Source: Cannabis sativa
Lineage: Eukaryota; Streptophyta; Magnoliopsida; Rosales; Cannabaceae
Direction: 5' to 3'
Length of the DNA: 64,000 nucleotides
NCBI RefSeq assembly: GCF_029168945.1
Contig: NC_083603.1
Span: forward strand, 16,740,001 to 16,804,000
This document shows, piece by piece, positions 25,636 to 36,765 of the stretch. Under the pieces are notes generated by a model. The model had not been told where the DNA came from, searched no databases, and saw nothing but the letters and a program-made list of their open reading frames with translations. Every line of letters starts with the position of its first letter. Positions within the stretch are counted from its first letter, which is position 1. The translations under genes and the position numbers were made by a program.

Positions 25636-26594
25636 TAATAGGATTTCGTCCCCGAAATCTAACCTGAATAGCTCTGAATGTTGGGTCCTCATATCTGACT
25701 CCAATTCCCAGGTGGCTTCTTCCACTTACTGTTCCTCCAGAGCACCTTAACCAGTGCAATAGTCTTATTCCGAAGAACTTTTTCCTTTCTATCCAAAATC
25801 TGAACAGGTTGTTCTTCATAGGATAAGTCTGGTTGTAGTTCAAGGGCTTCATAACTCAAGACATGAGTCGGGTCTGACACGTATTTCCTTAACATAGAAA
25901 TGTGAAATACGTCATGAACAGTCGATAGTTCTGGTGGCAAGGCTAGCCGATATGCTACCTGCCCAACCTTCTCGAGTATTTGAAATGGCCCAATGAACCT
26001 AGGGCTTAACTTACCCTTCTTCCTGAAGCGTCTAATACCCTTCATTGGTGAAACCCGCAGGAAAACATGTTCCCCTGCCTGAAATGTAACATCCCTACGC
26101 TTCGGATCAGCATAACTTTTCTGCCTGCTTTGAGCAGTAAGCATCCGAGCCCTGATCTTATCAATAGCTTCATTGGTCTTCTGCACTAACTCTGGACCCA
26201 AGTACTTCCTTTCTCCTGTCTCGTCCCAATGAATAGGAGAAGGACATTTTCTACCATATAACATCTCATAGGGAGTCATCCCTATTGTACTCTGGTAGCT
26301 GTTGTTGTAGGAGAATTCAATTAGAGGCAAGTACTTACTCCACGAACCCTCAAAGTCCATTACACAAGCTCGGAGCAAGTCTTCCAAAATCTGAATAGTT
26401 CTTTCTGACTGACCATCAGTCTGAGGGTGAAAGGCTGTGCTAAACTTTAACTTGGTACCCATAGCCTTTTGAAGACTCACCCAAAACTTCGATGTGAACT
26501 TTGGATCCCTATCTGACACAATAGATTTAGGGGCTCCATGGAGACGAACTATCTCCTTCACATACAATTCAGCGTACTGATCCACTGATTATGT
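25636..26594 (-). pseudogene. Element F pol C-terminus: integrase core end and chromodomain, frameshifted
   Basis: The open frame 26585-25689 (298 codons) begins at [16 protein letters not shown] in the integrase core and includes the second catalytic aspartate (SDRDPKF) and the glutamate of GQSERTIQ. It continues through the GPF(Q)ILEKVG region typical of gypsy integrase C-termini to the start of the chromodomain (VLRNKTIALVKVLWRNS). There a 1-bp deletion relative to D shifts the frame, so the chromodomain is truncated. A chromodomain normally directs chromovirus integration towards modified histones. The N-terminal remainder of this frame lies at 36766 onward, on the other side of C. Confidence 0.9.
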
Positions 26595-28486
26595 TGTTAG
26601 GTTTTATGCCCTAAATAAAACTCCATTTCAATGTATTCTATTTTATTCAACATCAATAAAGAAACAGAAGTATTTTTCATTCATTTGTGTATGTTTTGGC
26701 TCACTTTATCAATTGCTTGTCTAATTGATTTATAAATTCATCTTAAACCCTTTTCACATACTTGATCATGTTTATTGTGCTGTCATCACATTGGAAAGTA
26801 AACATGACTATGTGAATAAAGTTTCCTAGATTTATCAGACACAGGGTTTTACTGATATGATAATCTACAACAAGAGTTTACTTGTATTTGGAGAAATACT
26901 ATGTTCTTTCCAGAACATTGGTTAAAGTAAAGCTCAGGTTGGATGCATGGAGTATGCATCGGAAGGGACCGATATTGAACTTTGATTTAGATTTAATTAA
27001 ACTTACCGTAAAATCTATTCAAGTCAATATCGCCAAGTTGATCCTAGATCAAATGTTCTTAATCCTGTTATGATTAGGCTTAATCTTGAAAGGCTATTCG
27101 TGCTCTTTGATTTGTTAGTTAAGCCTACTTTTCGGTCAGGGTGATACGTACATTTTTGGAACACAGTAGTGCAATTGAGTGGGAGCGCTATCATAAACAT
27201 GGAATCTATAGCTTCTATCTGGCGAATAGTAAGCAAAGGATGATCTCCTTCGAGCTTGACCAAACGAAAATAAATGGTGGAGATCTCATTTCACATAAGC
27301 TGAAATATCATTTATACGGGGTCAAGTGTTTTAAGGATAAAATACATAGTAGGGTGTTACGGTAATTTAATCCCTATTACTGTGTAGATCATTCATATAG
27401 AGGATCATTGATCACATTAGGATTATAACAATGGATAACTAATGATGTGTCTATATGGTGGAACATATAGAGCATTCTATATACTGAGAGTGCAATTCTA
27501 AGTTCTATGCGTGGATTCAACGAAGAATTAATAAGTTAGTGAATTTTAGTGCTAAATTCTTGATCTACTTATTGGAAGCTCGGTTATATAGACCCATGGT
27601 CCCCCCACTAGTTGAGATAATATTGTTTGTAAGACTCATGTAATTGGTTTTGATTAATCAATTATAATTCACGAATTAGACTATGTCTATTTGTGAAATT
27701 TTCACTAAGTAAGGGCGAAATTGTAAAGAAAGAGTTAATAGGGGCATATTTGTTAATTATGATACTTTGTATGGTTCAATTAATAAATATGATAAATGAC
27801 AATATTATTTAATAATTATTTATAGTTATTAAATACTTAGAATTGGCATTTAAATGATTGAATTAGGAAATTGGCATTTTTGAGAAAATCAGATACAAAA
27901 GGTGTTAAAATTGCAAAATTGCAAAAAACAAGGCCAAGTCCACTAAGCCATGGCCGGCCACCTTTATAGGTATTTTAAGTTGATTTTTTCATTATTTTAA
28001 TGCCATATAATTCAAATCTAACCCTAGTGGAATGCTATAAATAGATAGTGAAGGCTTCAGGAAAATTACACTTTCTGAAGCAGAAAAGCCTAGCCTCCAC
28101 TCTCTCTTCTCTAGCCGCCACTCTCTCTCTTGCTTCTTCCTTTGAATTTCGAAATTACCTTAGTGATTAGAGTAGTGCCCACACACATCAAGCAATACCT
28201 CAATCATAGTGAGGAAGATCGTGAAGAAAGATCATCAGCAAAGGAGATTCAGCATCAAGGATTCAGAGAAAGAGATCCAGGTTCAGATCTTGATAATACT
28301 CTGCTACAGAAAGGATTCAAGGGTTAGAGATCTGAACGGAAGGAGTCATTTAATTCCGCTGCACCCAATGTAAGGTTTCTTAAACTTTATATGTGTTTAA
28401 TTTATCGTTTTAGAAAGTTCTTATTTAGGATGTTAATAAACATACTTGTGAGTAGATCTAAGATCCTGGTAAAATAATTTCCAACA
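26595..28486 (+). repeat. 5' LTR of element C
   Basis: A 1892-bp LTR beginning TGTTAGGTTTTATGCCC and ending TAATTTCCAACA. It shares ends and most of its length with the B and E LTRs. It contains a TATA box near 28036 and a downstream CT-rich stretch (28096-28137). Confidence 0.93.
28036..28043 (+). promoter_or_regulatory. TATA box of the element C LTR promoter
   Basis: TATAAATA about 1440 bp into the LTR, followed by the stretch preceding the CT-rich tract. It is conserved as TATAAATA in the E LTRs and the C 3' LTR, which supports its use as the Pol II promoter of this element family. Confidence 0.65.
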
Positions 28487-28488
28487 AC

Positions 28489-28501
28489 TGGCCTCAGAGC
28501 C
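28489..28501 (+). other. Primer-binding region of element C
   Basis: TGGCCTCAGAGCC, two bases after the LTR. It differs at two of 13 positions from the initiator-Met complement. It is identical in B, while E has TGGCACCAGAGCC. Confidence 0.7.
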
Positions 28502-31150
28502 ATGGTAATTGATTTACTTGCAAGAAATTTAGACTTTAAAACGATTGTTTGTATGTTCTTTGGATGATATCATGTTGTATTGAGTGTTATTTGATGATTG
28601 ATTAATGTTTGTAAAATTTTCGTGAAAAATAGTTGCGATTTTATCTCTGGAATTATTTTTATTGGATAGTATGGAAAAAATTAAGCAAGTTAGCCTTTTA
28701 CAGAACTTAATTTGGATTTTATTTGAATTAGTTATGATTTTTTGAAGATTTGAAAAAATCGGGGTTGTGCTGATATTTTCCTGCGATCGCAAATCTGTCC
28801 GTACAGTTCACAATTTTTTTGTTTTTCTTCGATTTTTCATACTTTTTCATGGAATTAACTTCCGATTTTTAGTATAGTTTTGTATTTATACTATTACTAC
28901 TCCTAATTCAATTCTAATTATCATTTTGAATTAATTTAATATTTTTTAAATTTAATTCAAGATATTAGTGTAATTTGAATTTGAATAGAATTAGTATCTA
29001 TCTTCTTGCTTAAAAAAAAATCTATCTTATTTTAAAATTTGATTATATCTTATCTTATTTTAAATTTAAAAATAAGATATTTATAATCATGTAATTTTTA
29101 AATGATATAAGATATTTTGCTAATTTTTTAAATTTTGTTATTTTATTTATTTAAATTACATTTAAAATTTGAAAAAAATATTTATTTATCTTTTCTAATT
29201 TTTTATTTAATTTTTATTTATAAAATAACATTTAAAATTTAAAAGTAGTTAGCAAATTTTTGAAATGATATTTAGGTTGGTTGAAACCTAATTTTTCAAA
29301 AATTGTAGGTTTAATTTTAAATTATTATTTAAAATTTCGAATTTTTTTTAAATTTTTTTAAAAAATTTTCGAAATTTTTTTATTTTTATTTAATTAATTA
29401 TTTTCGAAATTAAATATTTAATTTAAAATTAAATAAATCCTACATCCAACTATCCAACTAACCTTGTTGCAGGAGTATGTGTTTTAACTTGTGTGTAAGT
29501 TTTCAAAACCTATTATTACTTGATTGCAAATAGCCATGGTTACCTTTTGCTAGATCTAATGATCTGATGGCTCCCTTGGTCAAGATAATAATTTGTAATA
29601 GGTATAGTTTACAATCTTCTTTCATCTGTGGGTTATGGACCTGTGTGAGCCTATGTGTTTAATTTTATTATAGATGCATATAGGTTGTTGTTGCTAAAAT
29701 AAATTATCATAGTTCTTGATAGAATTTATTTAGGCCCATTTAGTTTTTGGGCCTATTCAATTAGTAACAGTTGTTCTTATTAAGGTTAAATTCCTCTCTT
29801 TTGGGCCTTGTGTGAGAGTTGGGAGCCATAGAAGTGGGTACGACATACTGAACCCAGCACCCCCTCACATGAACCACCCCAATTGTGAAGGCCCATTTGC
29901 CTGATTTGAATGACTGTACTAGCTTAATTACACTAGTTTAACCTAATTAAAATTGATTAGCAACATAATTAATTTCATTTATTTTGAAATTAATTTAGAA
30001 AATCATAGTTTAAAGAATTTTATATTCTAAGCTAAACTATATGTATTTTCTTGTATTTAATTAAATATATAATTATAACCATCTAGATTCTTTCTGAAGC
30101 TTAATTTAAATTTTTCATTAAATATTCCCATTTAAGTTGATATTTAGTTATCTACAACTAACCAACTTAAATCTGAATATCTTTTGAATTCAAAATTTCA
30201 AAATTAAGTTGAGGAATTTTAGGCATTGGTTATTAAGATTCTTTAGATATTTTTTAGGTTAATATCTTTTCAAATATTAACTTAAAATGAAATATCTTCA
30301 AATTAAGTGGTTACAACTTAATTTTAAATTTAATTAAATCTGATTTGAAAGATATTTAAGTTGATTTTTTAGATTCTTCTAAAACAACTTAAACAAGATA
30401 TTTTCAAATTTGTTCCATTTTATATTCAAATTTATTTTTTTGAATTTAATTAATAATTGAAAATTAATTAAAGTTGATTTTTTATTTAAATCAATTTTGA
30501 TTTGTAATTTTTCATTATTAAATTATGGAACTTGTTCGATATTTATTTGAATTTATTTTTCAAATTTAAATAATAATTGAAAATTAATTAAAGTTGATTT
30601 TTTATTTAAACCAACTTTAGTTTGTAATTTTTTCATTATTATAATATCGAATTAAATGATTATACAAAATACATATAATATTTTTAAAATAATGAGCTTA
30701 TAATCAAGAAACATTCGATCTCCATTGTGGGTTTTACACCGCGTTTGTTTTAGTGAGTAATCTTCCCTAATGGAGGAACGTTCATTAGCGATTTCGCACC
30801 GTTTAACCTCGCATGATAAGTAATTTGTAAGTGTTTTGTATGGTATAGATCACCCTAATGGTGGCGACCATACTTGACTTGCAAGTTATGAAACAATGGT
30901 GAAAGCTCATAAGATATAATTGCCTTGACTCTCGCCTAAACGGGACAACGCTGAATTCCAATCTTGATCGAATAAAAGGATGCTAGAATGGTTATCATTT
31001 TAGATGAGCTGACAACTCTATTCAATGGATGATGCTTTGACTCTCGCCTAAACGGGACACTGTATCAGTTTGTTGAAATACCTTGGAAAATAAACTATGT
31101 TAGATTTAGTATTTCTATAACATATGTCATTACTTGTTATTTTCTAAATT
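28502..31150 (+). other. Long AT-rich untranslated leader of element C
   Basis: About 2.6 kb between the primer-binding site and the first gag-like frame, with no open frame worth calling. It has collinear counterparts in B and E. Near its end are two exact copies of a 23-nt motif containing CTCTCGCCTAAACGGGACA (30925-30947 and 31037-31059) and the conserved GATGAGCTGACAACTCT between them. Confidence 0.7.
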
Positions 31151-33052
31151 GTGTATGAATTTATGAGCCAAAACCTTACTTCTGTTTTATTGATGTGTTG
31201 TAGTGTCATTATGAATAACCCTCACCCCGATCCTCTCTTAGTTACTATCTTCGCAAAAGAACTCTATAGTGTGAAAATGCATCCTGGTAGTTGCATTAAC
31301 TCGCACCTGTTGATGATGAATCTGAAGTTCCAAAATGCAAATCTACTAGGAATTGATTTATCAAGAGAACAATGGGTCCAACTTATCCTTAATAGTCTTC
31401 CTCCAGAGTATAATGAATTTGTTATCTCTTACATGATCAACAATTCTAACTCCTCCGACATGGACAAGCTCGAAGCAGAATTACGAGCCCATGAACGGAA
31501 CTTGATTGCAATGGGTCCCCCTGGGTTTGCAATCAATAATCGAAGGAAAAGGACTAGGTATGAAGGATCTAGCAAAACTGCTACTTCAAGTACAATTATC
31601 AGACATAATCTTCTATGTTCAAATTGTAATGGAAAGGGTCATCATGAAGAACGATGTCCCAGGCTTCTAAACAATTCAAACGAAGGTAATGTTTTTGTCT
31701 TTGAATCATGTGTTTTAGAGAACGACAAATCCATCTGGATTGTTGATTCTGGGTCTACTAACCATGTATGTTCTTCACTGCAGTTGCTTGAAACTTGGGA
31801 AAATCTGCTCCCAGGAGAGTTACAGCTTAAAGTTGGCAATGGCGAATTAGTATCGGTCAAAGCTAGAGGAAAAGCCCGCATCAAGTTTCAACAAAGATTT
31901 TTAATTTTAGAAAATGTTTTATTTATTCCAAACTTTAGTAGAAACTTGATTAGTGTCTCATGTTTGCAAACACAATCTTATATATTGAATTTTTTGAGTA
32001 CAAATTGTTCAATTTCTCGTAATGGATTTCAAATATATGTTGCTATAATGGAACAAGGGCTTTATGTTTTAAGACCGAGTACTCTAATCTCACTAAATAG
32101 TGAACTTTTCAGTGTAGCTAGACCTAGAAACCTAAAAAGAAAAGAGATTGATAATGATGATCAAACTTATCTATGGCATTTACGTTTAGGTCATATAGGC
32201 TTTGATAGACTCAATAGGCTCACCAAAGACGGTCCATTGAAAAATGTCGTCTTAGGTGAACTTCCAGTATGCGAGTCCTGCCTAGAAGGAAAAATGACTA
32301 AACGATCTTTCTCTGCAAAGGGAGGGCGTGCCAAAATCCCTCTAGGGTTAGTGCATTCCGATGTCTGCGGACCTTTGAATGTCAAAGCCCGAGGTGGTTA
32401 TGAGTATTTTGTCACTTTCATTGACGATTTCTCTAGATATAGTTTTCTTTACCTAATTCAAAAGAAATCTGAAACGTTTGAAAAGTTTCAGGAGTTTCAT
32501 GCTTTGGCCCAAAACCAATTAGGTAAATCATTAAAGATCTTGCGAACTGATAGGGGTGGAGAATATATGGATATGCAGTTCAAAGATCATTTAATTGAAC
32601 TTGGAATTGAATCCCAATACACTGCCCCAGCCACTCCACAAAATGGAGTTGCAGAAAGAAGAAATCGCACTCTTTTGGAAATGGTTACCTCTATGCTGAG
32701 TTATTCAACTCTGTCTACGTCCTTCAGGGGATATGCTATACAGATGGCAAATGACATTCTAAATGTTGTTCCATCTAAAGCAGTCCCTAAGACACCCGTT
32801 GAACTTTGGAATGGTCGAACACCTAGTTTACGCCATTACAGAATTTGGGGGTGCCCTGCTCATGTCTTAAGAAAGAAAGAAGGCAAACTTGAATCACGTA
32901 CCGAAGTATGCATGTTTGTCGGAAATTCTAAAGAGACTAGGGGTGGACTATTTTATAGTCACAAGGATAATAAAGTGTTTGTTCTACAAATGCTACTTTC
33001 CTTGAAGAGAACTATATTAAAGACTACAAACCGAAAAGTAAAGTTGTTCTAG
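31151..33052 (+). pseudogene. Element C gag-protease-integrase frame
   Basis: 633 codons. Gag C-terminal part (about residues 40-130) leads to a CCHC zinc knuckle (C-x2-C-x4-H-x4-C, residues 156-169). Then aspartic protease with DSGSTNH (near 199), the integrase HHCC region (WHLRLGHIGFD near 342, then CESCLEGK), and the integrase core with catalytic D in HSDVCGP (near 401), D in RTDRGGEY (near 466) and E in NGVAERRN (near 501). The expected N-terminal part of gag is not recognisable, so the element lacks a complete gag. A single-base deletion near 32980 throws the end of the frame off, and the frame then stops at 33052. Confidence 0.9.
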
Positions 33053-33738
33053 AGGAATTGCTATCAGATATAAGTCCTTCCAATGTTCCGTCCTCTTCCA
33101 CTAATGAAGAAGACGATCCCACTCCCTCAGTTGAACAAACTGAGAAATCTACTACTAAAGTTTCTGTTCAGAAGACAACCGTACCTCGTCGTAGTGGGAG
33201 GGTTTCAACAAAACCTGCTCGTTATGGCTTGGATGGTGAAATCAATATGGTCGTAGGTGACGGTATTGATAACGATCCATTAACCTATAAACAGGCAATG
33301 GCTAGTCCGCAACGGAAACGATGGTCAGCCGGCATGGATTCAGAAATGGATTCCATGAAAAAGAACAAAGTCTGGGAATATGTAGACGCACCTGACGACT
33401 ATCATCCGATAGGATGCAAGTGGGTTTACAAGAAGAAAAGAGGAGCTGGAGGCGAAGTCGAAACTTTTAAAGCTAGACTTGTAGCCAAGGGTTATACCCA
33501 AAGAGAAGGCGTGGACTATGAGGAAACTTTTAGTCCTGTTGCCATGCTCAAATCCATCCGAATTCTTCTCTCCATAGCTACTGCTTTCGATTATGAAATC
33601 TGGCAAATGGATGTCAAGACTGCCTTCCTTAATGGGGTACTTGAAGAAACCATCTATATGGAGCAACCAGAAGGTTATGTTCTTCACAGGCGGGGAAAAG
33701 AAAGTTTGCAAGTTAAACAGGTCTATCTATGGACTTAA
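33010..33738 (+). pseudogene. Element C reverse transcriptase, N-terminal part
   Basis: The frame runs from the integrase-RT linker (acidic, SPSNVPSSSTNEEDDPTPS) into the copia reverse transcriptase: CKWVYKKKRGAGGEVETFKA, YEETFSPVAMLKSIR and QMDVKTAFLNG near residue 184 of the called frame. It ends out of frame after LHRRGKE because of a frameshift near 33690. Confidence 0.88.
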
Positions 33739-34262
33739 GCAAGCTTCTCGCTCATGGAACAAGAGGTTTGATGAAATCATCAAAACCTACGGCTTTCTTC
33801 AGAATGAAGATGAACCTTGTGTTTACCAACTCAAGGAAGACCAAATAGTAGTATTCCTGGGCCTTTATGTTGATGACATTTTGATCATTGGAAACAATGT
33901 CAAGAAAATGACTCACATTAAGGAATGGCTCAACACTCAATTCGAAATGAAAGATTTGGGTGAAGCAGCCTATGTTCTTGGTATTCGGATTATCGAAATC
34001 GGAAGAACGGATCTCTTGCTCTCTCTCAAAACGACCTACATAGACAAAGTCTTAGAGAGATTCTTCATGAACAATGCCAATGGGGCAAACATGCCCTCTA
34101 GATTTGGTATTCGTCTATCTAAGGAACGATCACGGCTGATCCTCAAGAGATAGAGGACATGGCAAATATTCCCTATGCCTCTGCAGTTGGAAGTCTAATG
34201 TATGCAATGTTGTGCACTAGACCTGACATCTGTTATGCTGTTGGAATCGTGAGCAGGTATTA
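33690..34262 (+). pseudogene. Element C reverse transcriptase, C-terminal part
   Basis: It continues the reverse transcriptase with NRSIYGLKQASRSWNKRF and the catalytic YVDD near 33866. A frameshift near 34135 moves the reading to another frame (ATG..YASAVGSLMYAM, TRPDICYAVG), which meets a TAG at 34261-34263 in place of a glutamine codon (SRY*SNPG). Confidence 0.88.
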
Positions 34263-34263
34263 G

Positions 34264-34840
34264 TCTAATCCAGGACAAGAACATTGGAATGCAGTTAAGT
34301 ATATTCTAAAATACTTAAAGAGTACAAGGAATCTTGTGTTAGTCTACAAGGGTGGTGCTTTAAATCCCATAGGCTACACTGATTCAGATTTCCAGGCAAG
34401 TCTTGAAGACAGGAAATCTACATCTGGGATGGTGTTTACTCTTGGGGGTGGAGTAGTGGTTTGGAGAAGTGCTAAACAAACCTCGATATCGGACTCAACT
34501 ATGGAAGCTGAATACATAGCGACGGGAAGGCGCTAAAGAACTTGTCTGGCTAAGAAAGTTCTTCACCAGCATAAGAGTTGTTCCTGGAATGGAAAAGCCT
34601 CTGGTACTACTCTGTGATAACAATGGAGCAATAGCAAACAGTAAAGAACCTCGAAGCCACAAGAGAAGCAAACACATTGAAAGGAAGTATCATATTATCA
34701 GAGAATACGTGGCAAGAGGGGATGTACTAGTTGAGAAAGTTGACACAGAGGACAACCTGGCTGATCCATTTACCAAAGTCTTGGCCGTGACAGCCTTTGA
34801 AAAGCACCGTCAGAATTTAGGGTTAATTGATATGTACTAA
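34264..34840 (+). pseudogene. Element C RNase H region
   Basis: RNase H motifs YTDSDFQ (near 34375) and STMEAEYIA (near 34498) are in one frame. A frameshift near 34530 moves to the frame that carries LCDNNGAIANSK and the SKHIERKYHIIREYV stretch. It ends at the natural copia terminus (NLGLIDMY, stop 34838-34840), 29 bp before the 3' LTR. Confidence 0.88.
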
Positions 34841-34857
34841 TTAGTTTTATATTAGTG

Positions 34858-34869
34858 CAAGTGGGAGTT
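34858..34869 (+). other. Polypurine tract of element C
   Basis: AAGTGGGAGTT immediately before the 3' LTR, the plus-strand priming site of copia elements. The same tract and about 20 upstream bases (TTTTATATTAGTGC) are kept in E and, in reverse, in B. Confidence 0.85.
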
Positions 34870-36760
34870 TGTTAGGTTTTATGCCCTAAATAAAACTCCA
34901 TTTCAATGTATTCTATTTTATTCAACATCAATAAAGAAACAGAAGTATTTTTCATTCATTTGTGTATGTTTTGGCTCACTTTATCAATTGCTTGTCTAAT
35001 TGATTTATAAATTCATCTTAAACCCTTTTCACATACTTGATCATGTTTATTGTGCTGTCATCACATTGGAAAGTAAACATGACTATGTGAATAAAGTTTC
35101 CTAGATTTATCAGACACGGGGTTTTGCGATATGATAATCTACAACAAGAGTTTACTTGTATTTGGAGAAATACTATGTTCTTTCCAGAACATTGGTTAAA
35201 GTAAAGCTCAGGTTGGATGCATGGAGTATGCATCGGAAGGGACCGATATTGAACTTTGATTTAGATTTAATTAAACTTACCGTAAAATCTATTCAAGTCA
35301 ATATCGCCAAGTTGATCCTAGATCAAATGTTCTTAATCCTGTTATGATTAGGCTCAATCTTGAAAGGCTATTCGTGTTCTTTGATTTGTTAGTTAAGCCT
35401 ACTTTTAGGTCAGGGTGATACGTACATTTTGGGAACACAGTAGTGCAATTGAGTGGGAGCGCTATCATAAACATGGAATCTATAGCTTCTATCTGGCGAA
35501 TAGTAAGCAAAGGATGATCTCCTTCGAGCTTGACCAAACGAAAATAAATGGTGGAGATCTCATTTCACATAAGCTGAAATATCATTTATACGGGGTCAAG
35601 TGTTTTAAGGATAAAATACATAGTAGGGTGTTACGGTAATTTAATCCCTATTACTGTGTAGATCATTCATATAGAGGATCATTGATCACATTAGGATTAT
35701 AACAATGGATAACTAATGATGAGTCTATATGGTGGAACATATAGAGCATTCTATATACTGAGAGTGCAATTATAAGGTCTATGCGTGGATTCAACGAAGA
35801 ATTAATAAGTTAGTGAATTTTAGTGCTAAATTCTTGATCTACTTATTGGAAGCTCGGTTATATAGACCCATGGTCCCCCCACTAGTTGAGATAATATTGT
35901 TTGTAAGACTCATGTAATTGGTTTTGATTAATCAATTATAATTCACGAATTAGACTATGTCTATTTGTGAAATTTTCACTAAGTAAGGGCGAAATTGTAA
36001 AGAAAGAGTTAATAAGGGCATATTTGTTAATTATGATACTTTGTATGGTTCAATTAATAAATATGATAAATGACAATATTATTTAATAATTATTTATAGT
36101 TATTAAATAGTTAGAATTGGCATTTAAATGATTGAATTAGGAAATTGGCATTTTTGAGAAAATCAGATACAAAAGGTGTTAAAATTGCAAAATTGCAAAA
36201 AGCAAAGCCCAGTCCACTAAGCCATGGCCGGCCACCTTTATAGGTATTTTAAGTTGATTTTTTCATTATTTTAATGCCATATAATTCAAATCTAACCCTA
36301 GTGGAATGCTATAAATAGATAGTGAAGGCTTCAGGAAAATTACACTTTCTGAATCAGAAAAACCTAGCCTCCACTCTCTCTTCTCTAGCCGCCACTCTCT
36401 CTCTTGCTTCTTCCTTTGAATTTTGAAATTACCTTAGTGATTAGAGTAGTGCCCACACACATCAAGCAATACCTCAATCATAGTGAGGAAGATCGTGAAG
36501 AAAGATCATCAGCAAAGGAGATTCAGCATCAAGGATTCAGAGAAAGAGATCCAGGTTCAGATCTTGAAAATACTCTGCTACAGAAAGGATTCAAGGGTTA
36601 GAGATCTGAACGGAAGGATTCATTTAATTCCGCTGCACCCAATGTAAGGTTTCTTAAACTTTATATGTGTTTAATTTATCGTTTTAGAAAGTTCTTATTT
36701 AGGATGTTAATAAACATACTTGTGAGTAGATCTAAGATCCTGGTAAAATAATTTCCAACA
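34870..36760 (+). repeat. 3' LTR of element C
   Basis: A 1891-bp copy of the 5' LTR, TGTTAGG...CCAACA, followed by the duplicated TATGT. The TATA box copy is at 36310-36317. Differences from the 5' LTR are scattered single-base changes. Confidence 0.93.
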
Positions 36761-36765
36761 TATGT

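Larger units (their letters stand above)
26595..36760 (+). mobile_element. Element C: complete copia-type LTR retrotransposon with degraded coding region
   Basis: A 10,166-bp element flanked by the 5-bp duplication TATGT (26590-26594 and 36761-36765), inserted in the integrase region of F. LTRs are 26595-28486 and 34870-36760, internal 28487-34869. Domain order is protease, integrase, reverse transcriptase, RNase H, which defines Ty1/copia. The tail motif GCAAGTGGGAGTTTGTTRGG and the integrase/RT sequence recall the Angela/TAR group, but I would not fix the lineage without a tree. The LTRs differ at only about 20 of 1890 positions by eye, so the insertion is young, although pol carries at least four frameshifts and a stop. 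Confidence 0.93.

Noticed and set aside
30925..31059. CRISPR-like spaced repeats in the copia leader
   Set aside because: Only two or three copies, spaced about 112 bp and inside a plant retrotransposon; not an array.
35298..35537. Recurring 74-87 codon frames in the copia LTRs (for example 4601-4840, 14063-14266, 27024-27263, 41568-41831)
   Set aside because: They recur only because the LTR recurs. Both strands are open in places, lengths vary between copies, and there is no domain.
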